Shown here: positions 8,763-20,053 of the stretch, in pieces
Layout: every line of letters begins with the position of its first letter
How positions within the stretch are numbered: the stretch's first letter is position 1
Source of the DNA: Syncephalis fuscata
Taxonomy: Eukaryota > Zoopagomycota > Zoopagomycetes > Zoopagales > Piptocephalidaceae
Direction of reading: 5' to 3'
Assembly (NCBI GenBank): GCA_025786725.1
Contig: JAHLTZ010000082.1
Location: 1-32,056, forward strand
Length of the DNA: 32,056 bases
The notes under the pieces: model-generated
The model's input: only the letters and a program-made list of their open reading frames with translations
Told to the model about the DNA's origin: nothing
Database searches by the model: none
Program-made: the position numbers and the translations under genes

Positions 8763-11700
8763 TTATTCGTCGCTACCATCTTCCTCTTCGTCGCTATCGA
8801 ATATAATATCGACTTGTCCATCAACTGCAGTATCGATTATAAAAAAATCTATCAATTGGACTTCATTAATCGGCCCAAGTCGATGATCTTGAGCAATTGG
8901 TTTAATCACAGTATCGGATGGCACAGGCGGTGTAAGTAGCAATTTGACAACTCTGTAATGAAATACTAGATCAGTGAATGTAATAAAAATGAAACTGCTG
9001 ACTTACTTTTCATTTGAAATAAATCCCTTAAAGTACTTGTTATAAACATGCTTTAAATCGTCCATCTTTACTAAAGCCAAACGATTAACAAAATATTGCT
9101 CCTGCTCTTGTGGACTGGTAAAGCCCTGTAAATTTAGCAATTAGTAAAGCATCAAACAAATATAGACTAGTGCTTACTCTAAACGCATTATTAAGTGCGG
9201 CATTAATCACGCCACCACAGGTTGATCGCTTCGAAAACCATGCATACGCCACAGTAGATCGAGCCGCCTCCAGTGCATGAATATCACATACACTATCCCA
9301 ATGAGTGTCCAGCTTTTCAAGCAGTTGCCAAAAAGCATTTAGTGCTTGGGCCGGATCTTGTGCTCTGGATACGGAATACACCAATTGGCCATGCCATGGG
9401 TGAAGACTAACATCGGCGCCATAAGCATATCCTTTACCGCGTACAGCTTCGTAGATAGGCCCGTCAGCACGAGAAAGCAGCTCACAAAAAACGTTTATAG
9501 CAAAATAGTCAACATGACGTGCGTCTTGCAAATCGTTCACCGGTGCAAGTACATCACAGGGAAGTATGCATGATAAATAGGACGCGGACAATGCTGGTAA
9601 TGAAACAATGAGCAAACCTCCCGGTATAGCTAATTGTACATCGGTATCTACTTGGTAAGGTGAACGTGGCATTGGAAATGGTCCTTGATTATCACTAAAT
9701 GATACGTTGGTTGCTTGTTCCGATGATGGCGCTATTTTGTCCCAACTTGTAAAAAACTTTTGGTAAAGCTCATCATGGCTGGTTTCTGATGGTGTTGCAA
9801 TTTGTAGAAATCCTCCTAGTTCAGACCGACTATCCTTCAAACTGTCGCTATAATGCGTTGTTAGCAAATAAAGTCTAATGCTGTCCAATGCCGTTACAAT
9901 CTCATCGATTCCTTCCGGTGTCTTTAAACGACCAAGTACGCCTTTAAGAAAAGCTCTTTGACGAAACAGACTAATACAAATGTCATTCTGGTTCGTGGTA
10001 ATGCTCTTTTCTCCATATTGATTACCCGGTGCTGCTGATGTTGCTGAATTGGATACTTTTGTCATGGTAGTACGTGCCATAATCGCTTGCATCATATTAG
10101 ATCCTTCTCGTTGCAATTCACTAATGTCGCTTAATAAATTACGCGCAATGGCACCAATACGTTCTGCATCAAATACCACACCAGCTAATGCGCCCAGTAA
10201 CCAGCCCAGCATTTTGTTGTAGTTTTGAGGTGCACAGCTACCAGTTACTACTAAATAATCTGATAGCCATGTTGTGCCAATTAACTGGTTTCCGTAGCCC
10301 ACAGAAGCATCATGTGATACTAAATCGCGTGCCATGCCTGTTGCAACCTCACGATAATCCACAAGCTTGCTATCATCGACGGATACATCGATACCCGACA
10401 TAACATCGTGAATTTTTACCGACGATTCAAACAACAACGACTGGAATAGTAAAAGCCATGGCCGTAAATGATGAGGCAGTACGGCGACTGGGAAGCCAAT
10501 ACTTAAGTGAATAAATAGCGTGCTTGTTGAGACAAGTTGCATAGAGGCAAATGGTCTGGATGTAGCACTCATTTGGCTAATCTGCGCTGTTGACTCCAAT
10601 TGCGGAACGTGAGCCACCAGTGGTGGTGGTGGCATTTTAGCAATCAGTTCTGAAGGTACATTGACTTGGTTTGCTTTGGTGGCGCGCTCTACCGTAGCTG
10701 CCAGTTGGGCTAAGCCTTCATCGCCTAATTGATTTCTTTTTTCTTGTTCTTGTTGTAAAGACGTTTTTTCAAGCGTTTCGGCTAGTTTAGCATCCGGTAT
10801 CATAATTACCTAATTTTGATTTAGATAGATAATAGATACTATTAAACGTGACTTACCTCAACCATTGGTGCATCAATTAGCCAACGTTTTAGTAGTGTCT
10901 TCCAATAAATTTCGTCTTCGTTTGTTAGCTCGTCTATAATATTGAATACATTTGCCTGTGACCCAATCTTTGGAATATCAATGGTATTTTCATGATTTAA
11001 AAACGTTTGGGCCACTACGTCTTGTATCGTCCACTCCATTAATACTTCATGAGGCGAATACTCCATTTCCTCGCACAGCTTCTTTCGATGTCGCTCTATT
11101 GTGTCAGATATCTTTTGCTGACCAGTAAATCCTTCCTTTGCCACCTGACACAGTACTTGTTTGAATGCTTCATAAAACACACCATGTTCCAATAGCTTAG
11201 GTGGTGGCGTGTAGTCCTTTTCATCATTACTATCACTATTCGTTTCTTCACCAATCTCCAATTCGTATGGAATACCACTAAATCCAATAACAAAATAGGG
11301 ACGTGCATAACAATACAAGTGTGACCAAATGAAAGACGCCCATGGGCGTTCTTGCTCGGTGAATCGTTGTCGAAGAGGAGCCGCTGCTATATCTTCTAAG
11401 TAGCGAAACAATATTTGCAATGCCATACAAGTCTTTGCATCCGATAATGAAGGACCATGCCAACCTGAATTGATATTATTAACATTATTATTATTATTAC
11501 TACTATTGCTAAATAAAACATACCATACGCAATGTCTCCAACATCTTCCTCCACAGAAGCAAATTTTACAGCTTGTGACGTAATATCCTTAGTCAGAGTT
11601 TGATATTCTGCACAAAAGACAGGGGGTTGGCTTATAGCTTTCTTTGTACCTTGATTAATCGTGTCGAGTATAATGTCGATTTCGGTTAATATTGAGCTGT

Positions 11701-12570
11701 CTAGATTTGCTCCAGCCAAAATTAATGTAAGCTGACCCGGTTGGTAGTAGCGCTGATGATATTCTTTGATTTGTTCATTGTTCAAACGCATGATGTCCTG
11801 AGTGAGGCCACCGCATTCATAATAATATGTCGAATTGTCAGAATAAAGCTGCTGACGCATGGCTCGATCCATCTGCATTTATGATCAGTTACTGATGTTC
11901 AATAATGTCCATGTGCTTACCAAATCGGCAGATGTATTTTCTCGATCTGCCATTTCACTATAAACGACGCCCTGTCGTTTAGCTTGACCATCCCAGTGAA
12001 ATACCTCTGTGACAAATTGATCATCCCGTAGCGTAGGAGACAGCACGTGTTGCAGATAGACGGGTAGCACGTTCCGCATGCCCTCAACGCCCGCCGTGTC
12101 CAGCGTATACGCGGTATACGCTTCGGTGGTGTAAGCATTGGTACCAGAAGATAACGAGCGACACGCTAATGTATCTAGGTAGCCACGTTGTGGATATTCT
12201 TTAGAACCACAAAATATTACTATTAATATCGCAAAAATGTAAGTTTGTTAGGTTGACTGGTTATGTTTATAAACATACAGTGCTCTAGCGTATGCGGTAG
12301 ACCGCTATCACTTTTGTTGCCGGTCGGGACTACAATAGTAAGATAACATAGTGGACCTGGAACATTCAACAGAACGACGCGTAATTCCGTGCCATTGTGT
12401 TTATATACAGTGGTGGGATAGTTTATAGCTGGGCTATAATATTCCAGTTCTTCAGTAACAGTGAACGTCATTTTGAATAAAGCAAGAAAGGGGTATTTTT
12501 CTTCTATTAACGAAATATCGATTAATCTTTTTGCAAACACGTTAATACTGCCATTAACTACACTTTGCAT
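8763..12570 (-). CDS. M16C metalloprotease (YOL098C-like / presequence-protease family)
   Basis: Seven exons on the minus strand (12570-12279, 12219-11921, 11872-11524, 11464-10857, 10809-9178, 9125-9007, 8952-8763) join in phase across GT-AG introns of 47-59 nt. The product is 1162 residues, near the usual length for this family. The inverted zinc site HTLEH is at about 93-97, split by intron 1. It is followed by LIFCGSKEYPQRGYLDTLA and SSGTNAYT, and the third ligand Glu lies in GVVYSEM (about 186), as in M16C enzymes. Later blocks AYGWHGPSLSD, LGDEGLAQL and PHWHGQLVYSVSRAQDP fit the second half of the clamshell. The C terminus is acidic (DSDEEEDGSDE). The ATG at 12471 (MTFTVTEEL) may be the true start, since the extra 33 residues are not typical. 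Expected role: degradation of short peptides in cytosol or mitochondria. Confidence 0.93.
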
Positions 12571-12598
12571 TAAATGGCATTACTATACTTAGTAATTA

Positions 12599-12790
12599 TA
12601 AATTATCTATTTTTCCCACACTAAATAACTGTAAATGCGCACTTTTTTAACCATTTTCTAACCATTATTCTCCACTTGCGCGGGAGATAACTATATAACT
12701 GAATAGTTTTTATTCTCAATAAGAAATTTTAAATTCTTTTAACGCATATTGTTAAACATTGATATATGTTTATAATTGTTGCTCTATTTT
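12599..12790 (+). repeat. Dispersed repeat B, copy 1 (diverged)
   Basis: Two blocks match 21246-21425 in the same order and orientation. The first is TAAATTATCTAT..TTC..ACACTAAATAA.TGTA. The second, near 12717-12775, is CAATAA.AA....TTA.AATT.T.TAAC..ATATTGTTA. Both copies lie just outside the 5' end of a gene, but the two genes point in opposite directions. Confidence 0.5.
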
Positions 12791-14185
12791 GTTGTTGCTT
12801 TCTAATTTACTACAAAGATAAAAACAGATACTATTTAAATTATACGTTTATTCATTGTTGTTACTGTAATTTTGCAATTCTTGCCATCAATTATAGGGTT
12901 AATAACTTATATAGTTATTTTATAGCAATTAGTTATACGATAATAATTTAATTTTTTAGAACTTTTTATAATAATTCAACGTGCTTTTAAACTGAATTTT
13001 ACTTTGCGCCTTTTGTTTTGAATCCCTAAGTAAAATTTGTTTTAATTGAAGTTATGCTGTCATGCACAACATACTTACATTGTTTTTATTAAAATATTGT
13101 TAATAAGTTTATTTAAATAAATAATGTAACATACTATTTGATTTTATTGAAACATTTGAGACCAATTATTATTGTTGTTGTTGACCATGTGTAAAAAGAT
13201 TGATTGAATATTAATAGAAGTCATATGATTGCGATCCCATATCGTTCCGTATTAATTGTTGTTACATCTATCTACAACATGGATTATTGCATCTGAATAA
13301 TCTTTTCTATTTTCTAATATTCTACTATTGCATTTTAGGCATATTTGTGCTGTAAGATCAAGATTAATATAATTATTATAAAAGTCGTTTGTTAAACAGC
13401 CACTTTTTTATAGTCAGTCTGACTAAATAAATGACATTTTGAACAATTAATAGCATAATGACAATATATATATATTAAAGCAATAATAAAGATAGCTAAT
13501 TAACTACATTATTGTATTGATAATTACACATGAATTAATTAATGTTGGATGCAGTAATATACATGTTATAATGATGAATGGGTGTTTAATTGCATTTAAG
13601 TGTTAAGGTGTGAAATAAGTAAATAAAAATATAGGAGTTAAAGTAAAATAGTTTACTAATATTAAATAATATATTAGTAGACTTATGTGATTCAGTGTCA
13701 AAAGATCAAAATTAGCATCCTTTACTTGATTGAACTACACATTTTTTGTTCTACTAAACATGGAACTGGATGGTGAGTTATATTAAATATCAAACTATAA
13801 CACTTTAAATACTTTACAGCAACAATAACGTAAATTAAAATTTATTTATTTATTATATTTTATTATAAGTAACATGAAATACTATTTAATATCTATTTTG
13901 ATATTGAAAATAGTGCAGATTAATTAATATTAATGGATTCAATCGGAGTTGATGTGGCACTGCTTCAACAAACCACTTCAGTAGTAAAAGCTGATTGACG
14001 ATTTATTATTCGAGTTATAGATCCTTTTTGTCCTTCAGTTTAAGGATAAAACTTAAAGTGTAATAGCTCCATATTTATAAATAAAATAATGGCTAAATAT
14101 GATTATTAAAAATGTTGTATAATTTAATGTAAAAGAATAACAAGTACTTTATAGCTATTTAAATGTAATGATCAAGTATATACAC

Positions 14186-14228
<43 letters not shown>
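14186..14228. repeat. (AAT)n microsatellite
   Basis: An uninterrupted run of AAT triplets, about 43 nt, roughly 100 bp beyond the APC2 stop codon, so probably at or beyond the APC2 3' UTR. Confidence 0.95.
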
Positions 14229-14325
14229 GACTTGTCGATAATATTAGTTATGATATAGTGCAACCATTTGTATTCAACATAATGGCAACCAACTAATTGC
14301 CAATAACTACTTATGACTAAACTAA

Positions 14326-17300
14326 CTATGATTTTAGTCGGTATTGACCACCGACCCATAGCAGCTTCTCCTCTGTAACCATACTATCTAGCATGTCGCG
14401 TAGTTCACTCGAACTTTTTGTAAACTTGATTGGCCCTTGTAGAAACATCGTCAGCGTAGTATGAATACGCTCCAAAGGCTGTGGACCCATGCTGGAAAGC
14501 ATATTCTTAATAATGTTCCAGTAAAGCTTCGCTTCTTCTTCGGATAGTCCCAAAGCAGCAGCTGCACTGGAAGTCGATGTGCTTGCTGCGCCGTCTCCGC
14601 TCGTTTCGTCAGCCAACATAGCACCTAGCAATGCAAGATAGCACAATAGGGTTGCTATGCGTTAGCTTTGTAATACAATATCTATAAGCAATGCTCTTAC
14701 CTTGCGCGTCTTCATGTTCCTCCAGCGAGGATTGAATCGTAAATCGACCGATACTTTGCTCCTTAAGAATGCCATGGCTACACCAAAAATATAAACGCCG
14801 TCGTAGTTGCGGTGATGGCATTTGTAGTGTATCAGATAACTCGGATATATCCCAAGTATCTATAGCATAAATATAGTTATTAATTAACCTACTAATGAGA
14901 AAAATAAACTTACCGTGATCGTCAAATGCCATAATGACTGTGGCATGAGGTGGTGAAACATGGAATTCAACTTTACGCTCATCAAATTCAAGTTCCAAAT
15001 GAACACTGCCCACTTGTGGTACCCATTCAAGTTTGCGTCGTGGTTTATAACCGGTAAATGCATCGCTAGATGCTGTGCATAGCCTTATTATTATTATTAT
15101 TATTATTAAAAATTAGTTGCTTGTATTGTTGATATAGCTCAAATATACTTACTCATCAATTACATCAGGCAAATTAAATGTTTCTGATTTAAATTCTGGC
15201 CATGAAAGACGCGAAAGAACAATTGGCCGTAGTAAAGTTGATTCCTATGGCAAATAAAAACAATTATACAATCTTCCATCAATATAACCTTTTCCAAATC
15301 ATTATTACTTACATCATCATTTGGAATAATTTGATCTTGGTGTAAGTATTGTTCAAATCGTTTACTATCGGCAAAATCCTTAATCATCACTTCGCAGGAC
15401 TGCAAATTCGTTTCACCAAAACGTAGTTTTAACATCTCCAAATTACGGATCTAATTATAGTCAATCAATAGTCCATTTACATCTTGATACCATTCAATTT
15501 TAATACTCTACCTCTTTTTCCGTATCATAGTCGTCAATAGCCAAAAGACGCTCGGCAAACATCGCTTGGAATGCTTTTACAAATACATCACGCGTCTTGT
15601 ATATACTAATCAACATACTGATAGCATCGGCATTACGGCGATGAAGTGTATCCAATCCTGTTGCAATGTTTAAAAGATCATGTCGGATGGTTAGTATTAA
15701 GTAGCACTTTGCTATACCGTTATACTCACGAGGTCCAGCATCAATGGGGATCGGTTCCCAATCAGCATCATCGCCATCTTCATCTTCTGAATCGGATGTA
15801 TAGCCACCTTGCATAGCATCACCAGCCGTTAATTCCTCGATCAGATCTGACCTTGACTCGTTCATTAAATCCTCAGCAATACATCGAATGGTATCGTCTC
15901 GCTGACTATAGTAAATGAATTGGCATTTGTTTTATAATTACTAATAGTCTTACCGAAGATAATTACGCACTGGATCAGCCACTCGTTCTAACAAAGTACC
16001 GGGTGGATCAATAAAGCGAAGACATCGAATCATTGACACATAATGCATAAGAATGTCCGAAGTATCTGCGCCAGGGTGTAAAAGACGCTTTTCAAGTCTA
16101 ATTTTGTCTCGCTGTTTAACTATTGAATTCATAATAGCTAAATATACTTACGAAATTGACAAAGCTGCCACTAATTGATCTCGTTGACGTGGTGTTTTTA
16201 AACAAATCTATTTAAATTAAATATATCAATTGTCAAAGTGTTTAATCACTTTCTCAACTACCTTTAAATCTTCTAATGCACCTTTACAAGCTGGATATTC
16301 AACAATAATATTAAATAGCTCAGAAATCCTTAATGATTTGTTAATGATAGATTATTATTATCATTAGCATTACTATCATTATTATCATTATTACATATTT
16401 AAACCTACCGAATGTTTGCCAAACTACGCGAAAGATGAATGGCCAATGTATCGCGCCAAGTAAAAAATGAACTATTTTCACGCATTCCTATTCAAATACA
16501 TTAACAGCTATATCCGCTATGACTATTTACTTACCATAGTAAAATAAATAGTAAATCCAAGGCAATAGCACATGATCTAGCCAATAATTGCACTGAGAAT
16601 AGACCGATGTATCAAAAGAGCCACGCGTCATTGAATAGACCAAATACTCCATAGCTTGGGTTGATACTTTAATAACAATTTGACGCAGCCATTGGCCATC
16701 TACCACGGTCAACTGTTCACGTATTTGACGCATCTCTTTCAGTGCTTCTATTTGTTGAGATCGTTCTTCAGAGTGTGTACGATAAATAGAAGCATCATGA
16801 GATACTGATTGCAACTCATTAGAGATTTTATCTAATGCAGATATTAACTCTGTAGGTTGGGTAACTTTTGGTAATGGTAAATGATCTATGTCACGCTGTA
16901 TATCTTCAAATGTTTGTAACAGATTACGCGAGTAATAAAATGCCATGGGCCATAGACTACTTGGTAAAAGTGTTTTAATAACTCCCCGTACTCTACTCAT
17001 AAATTGGTCATGCTGTGACGATCTATACATTGTCAGTCATTATCATTAGCAGTTGGTAGTTATCATATTCATTTATATAGTTACTCTAGAAATAACGATG
17101 CTCGCCTGTCAATTCGATTAACCGCTGCCAAAATCAATCGATTCAGATGAAGAAACGTTTCGGATATCCATGAAAGTAGTTCTGGCTGTTCCCATAGCTC
17201 ATTACCCTCCGTATCTATGGTAATACGCTCCTAGTTGATGCTATTTAGACTAAATTCTATATAAGCAGTATATCCTACCCAATATTGTTGATCAGCTAAA

Positions 17301-17720
17301 GCAATTTCTTGAGACAAACTACTGACAAGTTGTTGCTGCGCCACCTCTAGTCAATTGGTTATCAATTTATTAATAGCTGTATAATGGTACTTGTTAATAG
17401 ATACTTGCCTGTTAAATAGTCAAGAAACTGTGTCCAAAGATTAAGCTGCCGTATACTAGTACGTAGCGAGTTCGCTTGAGCCTTTGCTAGCACTACAAAC
17501 ATACGAACATCAGTAAAAGTATTCGATAATCAATACAGCCAGAATCCACCTTCGTTCGATTGAAGAAGACGCGGTATATTCTCCCATAGCTTAATAGTAT
17601 TCATTAGCTGTCGTCAATATTTATTAGATTACTTACTTGAGAGATCTCTATAATGCTACTCTCCTCTAAAGTGGCCGAACTAGGCTGTTTTTGTCTAGAA
17701 TTATGTGTTCTATTCGTCAT
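14326..17720 (-). CDS. apc2: Anaphase-promoting complex subunit 2 (cullin subunit)
   Basis: APC2 pairs with the RING subunit APC11 to form the catalytic core of the APC/C ubiquitin ligase, which acts in the nucleus at mitosis. I traced 17 exons: 17720-17637, 17589-17550, 17492-17409, 17346-17279, 17230-17085, 17022-16535, 16487-16409, 16328-16262, 16207-16152, 16097-15954, 15905-15730, 15657-15512, 15450-15313, 15244-15153, 15083-14914, 14859-14701 and 14624-14326. They give 811 residues, close to known APC2 proteins (about 820). Family blocks: LEKRLLHPGADTSDIL (about 373), NYLRQRDDTIRCIAEDL, DWEPIPIDAGP, ADAISMLISIY, FAERLL, RPIVLSRLSWPEF, RRKLEWVPQVGSVHLELE, and the C-terminal winged helix ending LLWVGGQYRLKS. 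Intron 3 is GC-AG, intron 2 has a weak donor (GTGGAT), and intron 14 has two usable acceptors 18 nt apart. It shares a 163-bp upstream region with securin. Confidence 0.95.
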
Positions 17721-17883
17721 ATTCAAAAAGTGCAATACGCGCAATAAAACAATGACGACAACAGAATTGGGCAGACGTGCCTTTTACTTTTGCATTCCTT
17801 AAGATTCCATACTTTTGTTACTTCTTTATTAACTACTTTTTATTGGCCATAACAATTACGACTTTCTTGGAAATAAGAGCAAT
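17721..17883. promoter_or_regulatory. Bidirectional promoter between APC2 and securin
   Basis: Only 163 bp separate the two ATGs, which point away from each other. The region must carry both 5' UTRs and start sites, so some elements are probably shared. No canonical cell-cycle box stands out by eye. Confidence 0.7.
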
Positions 17884-19211
17884 ATGCATCGACGACAAAA
17901 ACCGCAGGAAGGCGTCTTGATTGACCAGGAGAATGCAGGCATGCTAGGCCGAACACCGGGCGTGTCTCGTGGTATTCTATCAGCCAAAATGGATTCCAAT
18001 TCACTGGCATTTAAAACACCAAATCCTCGCCTGGGTACGTTGCTTTGTATAACCTAACTATGCGGTGCTTGATACCGTATACTAACGATGTAGCGGTGTA
18101 GCTGACACCAAGGCAATGAATACAGCAATGGCAGCACCAATCAATAAACGGCGTCTACTAGGTGATATTACCAATGCAACACCTTATGTTCAAACAGTCG
18201 AGAAATCAAGCCATTTACCATCGGCACGGTCTCAAGTAAATATGCGTAGGCAAAGTGGACAGTATTTACCAAATACCAGATCTACAACAACACCCACTGC
18301 AACATCCACCATGTCTACTGTAACAATTGTAGATACGACAATTGACGAGAACATTGAGTACATGCCACCACGATCATCAGGTGATTAAATATAATTACTT
18401 TACTTTGATATTTATAGTTGCTATTTAATTAATTAGAATTACCATTCAAAGCGGAACTACCTCTTAATTGGCATCGGTTGATTGGTCCTGATAATCCACA
18501 AAGCTGCCATTTCCGCCGTGATAACAATAGTAGTAGTATGCCACTTAATGATTGGTCATTGAGTCGAGTGCCAGAAACATTACGGACACCATTTAGACCA
18601 AAAGATAGTAAGTAATTCAATGGATTAAAACATACACTATAACTTTACAATCAATAGAAGGTTTATTCTACCAAAATAACCGGCATTTGCTAGTTGATAT
18701 TGAGCCTCCAGTGATTAACGATGATGAATTGAGCCTTTCAAATTTGCTACATCCGATTGAATTTCCTATTCCTGACTCATACACAAAACGTCTTCTGCCG
18801 AGTACAGTCTACGCTGCTAACGATAGACGCAGTTCTTTTGGAAAGCCTCAAATTAACAATCAGCAGGCTGGTCGTAGTCGTGGGCATGGCTCTAGCTATT
18901 CAAATCAATCTGGCTATAGTCGTATAGCGTTTTCAGCAAGCAAACGATCCTCTCGGACTCAGCGTTTTCCCTCTCGCTTACCTGTGCTGTCTAAACTAAA
19001 GGCTCGCCACGATGTACAACCATCATTGTTGTATGATCATAAGCCTCATACTGGCTATCGTAGCACTACAACAACCGTAACATCATCCAATTATGATAAT
19101 CTAGACCACAGTAGTCGTTCGAGAATACCTCGATATCATAACCTGGCTGCCTCTGCATTGAATGCAATGCATTCGAAGGATACAACATCTAGCAAACGTT
19201 ATCAGCGATGA
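17884..19211 (+). CDS. cut2: Securin (Cut2/Pds1-type separase inhibitor)
   Basis: Exons 17884-18034, 18102-18380, 18437-18607 and 18658-19211 join in phase (all phase 1) to 384 residues. The protein is low-complexity and Ser/Arg-rich, as expected for an intrinsically disordered securin. Near the N terminus VLIDQENAG sits where securins carry a KEN box, here with Gln for Lys. A perfect destruction box RRLLGDITN (RxxLxxxxN) lies at about 67-75. IEYMPP at about 135-140 matches the motif I recall from fission-yeast Cut2. An acidic hydrophobic block (LLVDIEPPVINDDELSLSNLL, of the type used to bind separase) begins the last exon. Role: holds separase inactive until the APC/C ubiquitinates it at anaphase. 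The name rests on short motifs, but the divergent APC2 neighbour supports it. Confidence 0.8.
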
Positions 19212-19357
19212 AATAGTAAATAGTTGCTTTCTGATTATAAATAATAAATATAGAGCATTGCTTTAAAATATATTGATTCAGCATTGTAAATAAGAAAACA
19301 AGAAATAGTTAAATAACACTCTTTATTATTTATCGCTAATAATAAATAAAAAAATAA

Positions 19358-20053
19358 CTAGAGATTGAATAGCATTGCACTAACTGCAACAAAGGCCGTC
19401 GAACCAATTATGGCTGAATTGGAGATATAGTAGGTGGGACTTGTAGATGATGATGAATATTTTTTGTCAGCTTCATCGCACATTTCCAGCGTGTTTTTAG
19501 CTTTTGCTGCTAATTCACTGGCAATATCATTGGCAAACGAGTTTGCTCTAATAGGCTTCCAAGTAAGCCTTGGTTCGAAGAGAGAACGTTCACAGGTTTG
19601 GCATGTCTTTATGTTGGAGTCATTATACGTCTTGTGGTTACAATACGTGCCATCGATTTCTTTTTTACAACCATAGTCTCTTATCAGTGGATAGACCAGC
19701 CAATCCGCATAAAAGTTCCAGATTTTTGTCTGTTTCTTCTCCAGCTCGCTTTTGCACGAGCTTTCGAGCGCATCAAGTGCTTTATTAACTTGAGTATCCG
19801 CACAACGATGACCAGGTGCGCCGTCACTTGGCGCCTCACATACGGATTTACTGGCGGCAGGCGTTGTGGCATTTAGTAGAGCTTTAAAACACTCTGGCTT
19901 TAAATCGGTGCTGCTCAGTGCTTTTTGACAGTTTTCTGAAATAGTCGAGGACTTGGATTTGGCAGGCACGGTACTATTGGTATTTGAAGCCTGCCCCATG
20001 GCTGCGCCTACAATAGCCAGGATCGGAATAAGTGTTTTCAATGAAAGAAACAT
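19358..20053 (-). CDS. GPI-anchored Cys-rich secreted protein, orphan
   Basis: A single-exon gene of 231 residues. The signal peptide is MFLSLKTLIPILAIVGAAMG. A Thr/Ser-rich stretch follows, then a domain with ten Cys: ENCQ, PECF, SVCE, HRCAD, SSCK, YGCKK, TYCNH, KTCQTC and EMCDE. The C terminus has a Ser-rich omega-like region (SSSSTSP) and a hydrophobic tail ending AVSAMLFNL with no charged end, which predicts a GPI anchor. It should sit on the outer plasma membrane or in the cell wall. I do not recognise the domain. It is tail-to-tail with securin, 146 bp apart; the start is clear because the ATG opens the signal peptide. Confidence 0.85.
   Translation of the reverse strand: MFLSLKTLIPILAIVGAAMGQASNTNSTVPAKSKSSTISENCQKALSSTDLKPECFKALLNATTPAASKSVCEAPSDGAPGHRCADTQVNKALDALESSCKSELEKKQTKIWNFYADWLVYPLIRDYGCKKEIDGTYCNHKTYNDSNIKTCQTCERSLFEPRLTWKPIRANSFANDIASELAAKAKNTLEMCDEADKKYSSSSTSPTYYISNSAIIGSTAFVAVSAMLFNL

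Larger units (their letters stand above)
12571..14325. other. 1.75-kb AT-rich intergenic region
   Basis: It contains the promoter of the M16C gene, one copy of dispersed repeat B (12599-12790), a GC-richer patch at 13933-13995 with a 20-codon ORF, and a (TAA)n microsatellite. No tRNA or supported gene. Confidence 0.5.

Noticed and set aside
12471-12570. N-terminal 33 residues of the M16C protein as a mitochondrial presequence
   Set aside because: Only weakly basic, with acidic residues; a downstream ATG is an equally good start, so no targeting claim is made.
12766-12951. Plus-strand ORF rich in Tyr, Ile and Cys
   Set aside because: Composition is that of AT-rich noncoding DNA; no homology features.
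17493-17549. In-frame TGA in APC2 (Tyr-TGA-Leu-Ser-Asn), suggesting TGA read as Trp
   Set aside because: A 57-nt GT-AG intron (GTGGAT...TACTGAT...TTTGTAG) removes it with correct phase. TGA also ends the LENG1-like gene, and no other conserved gene has an internal TGA.
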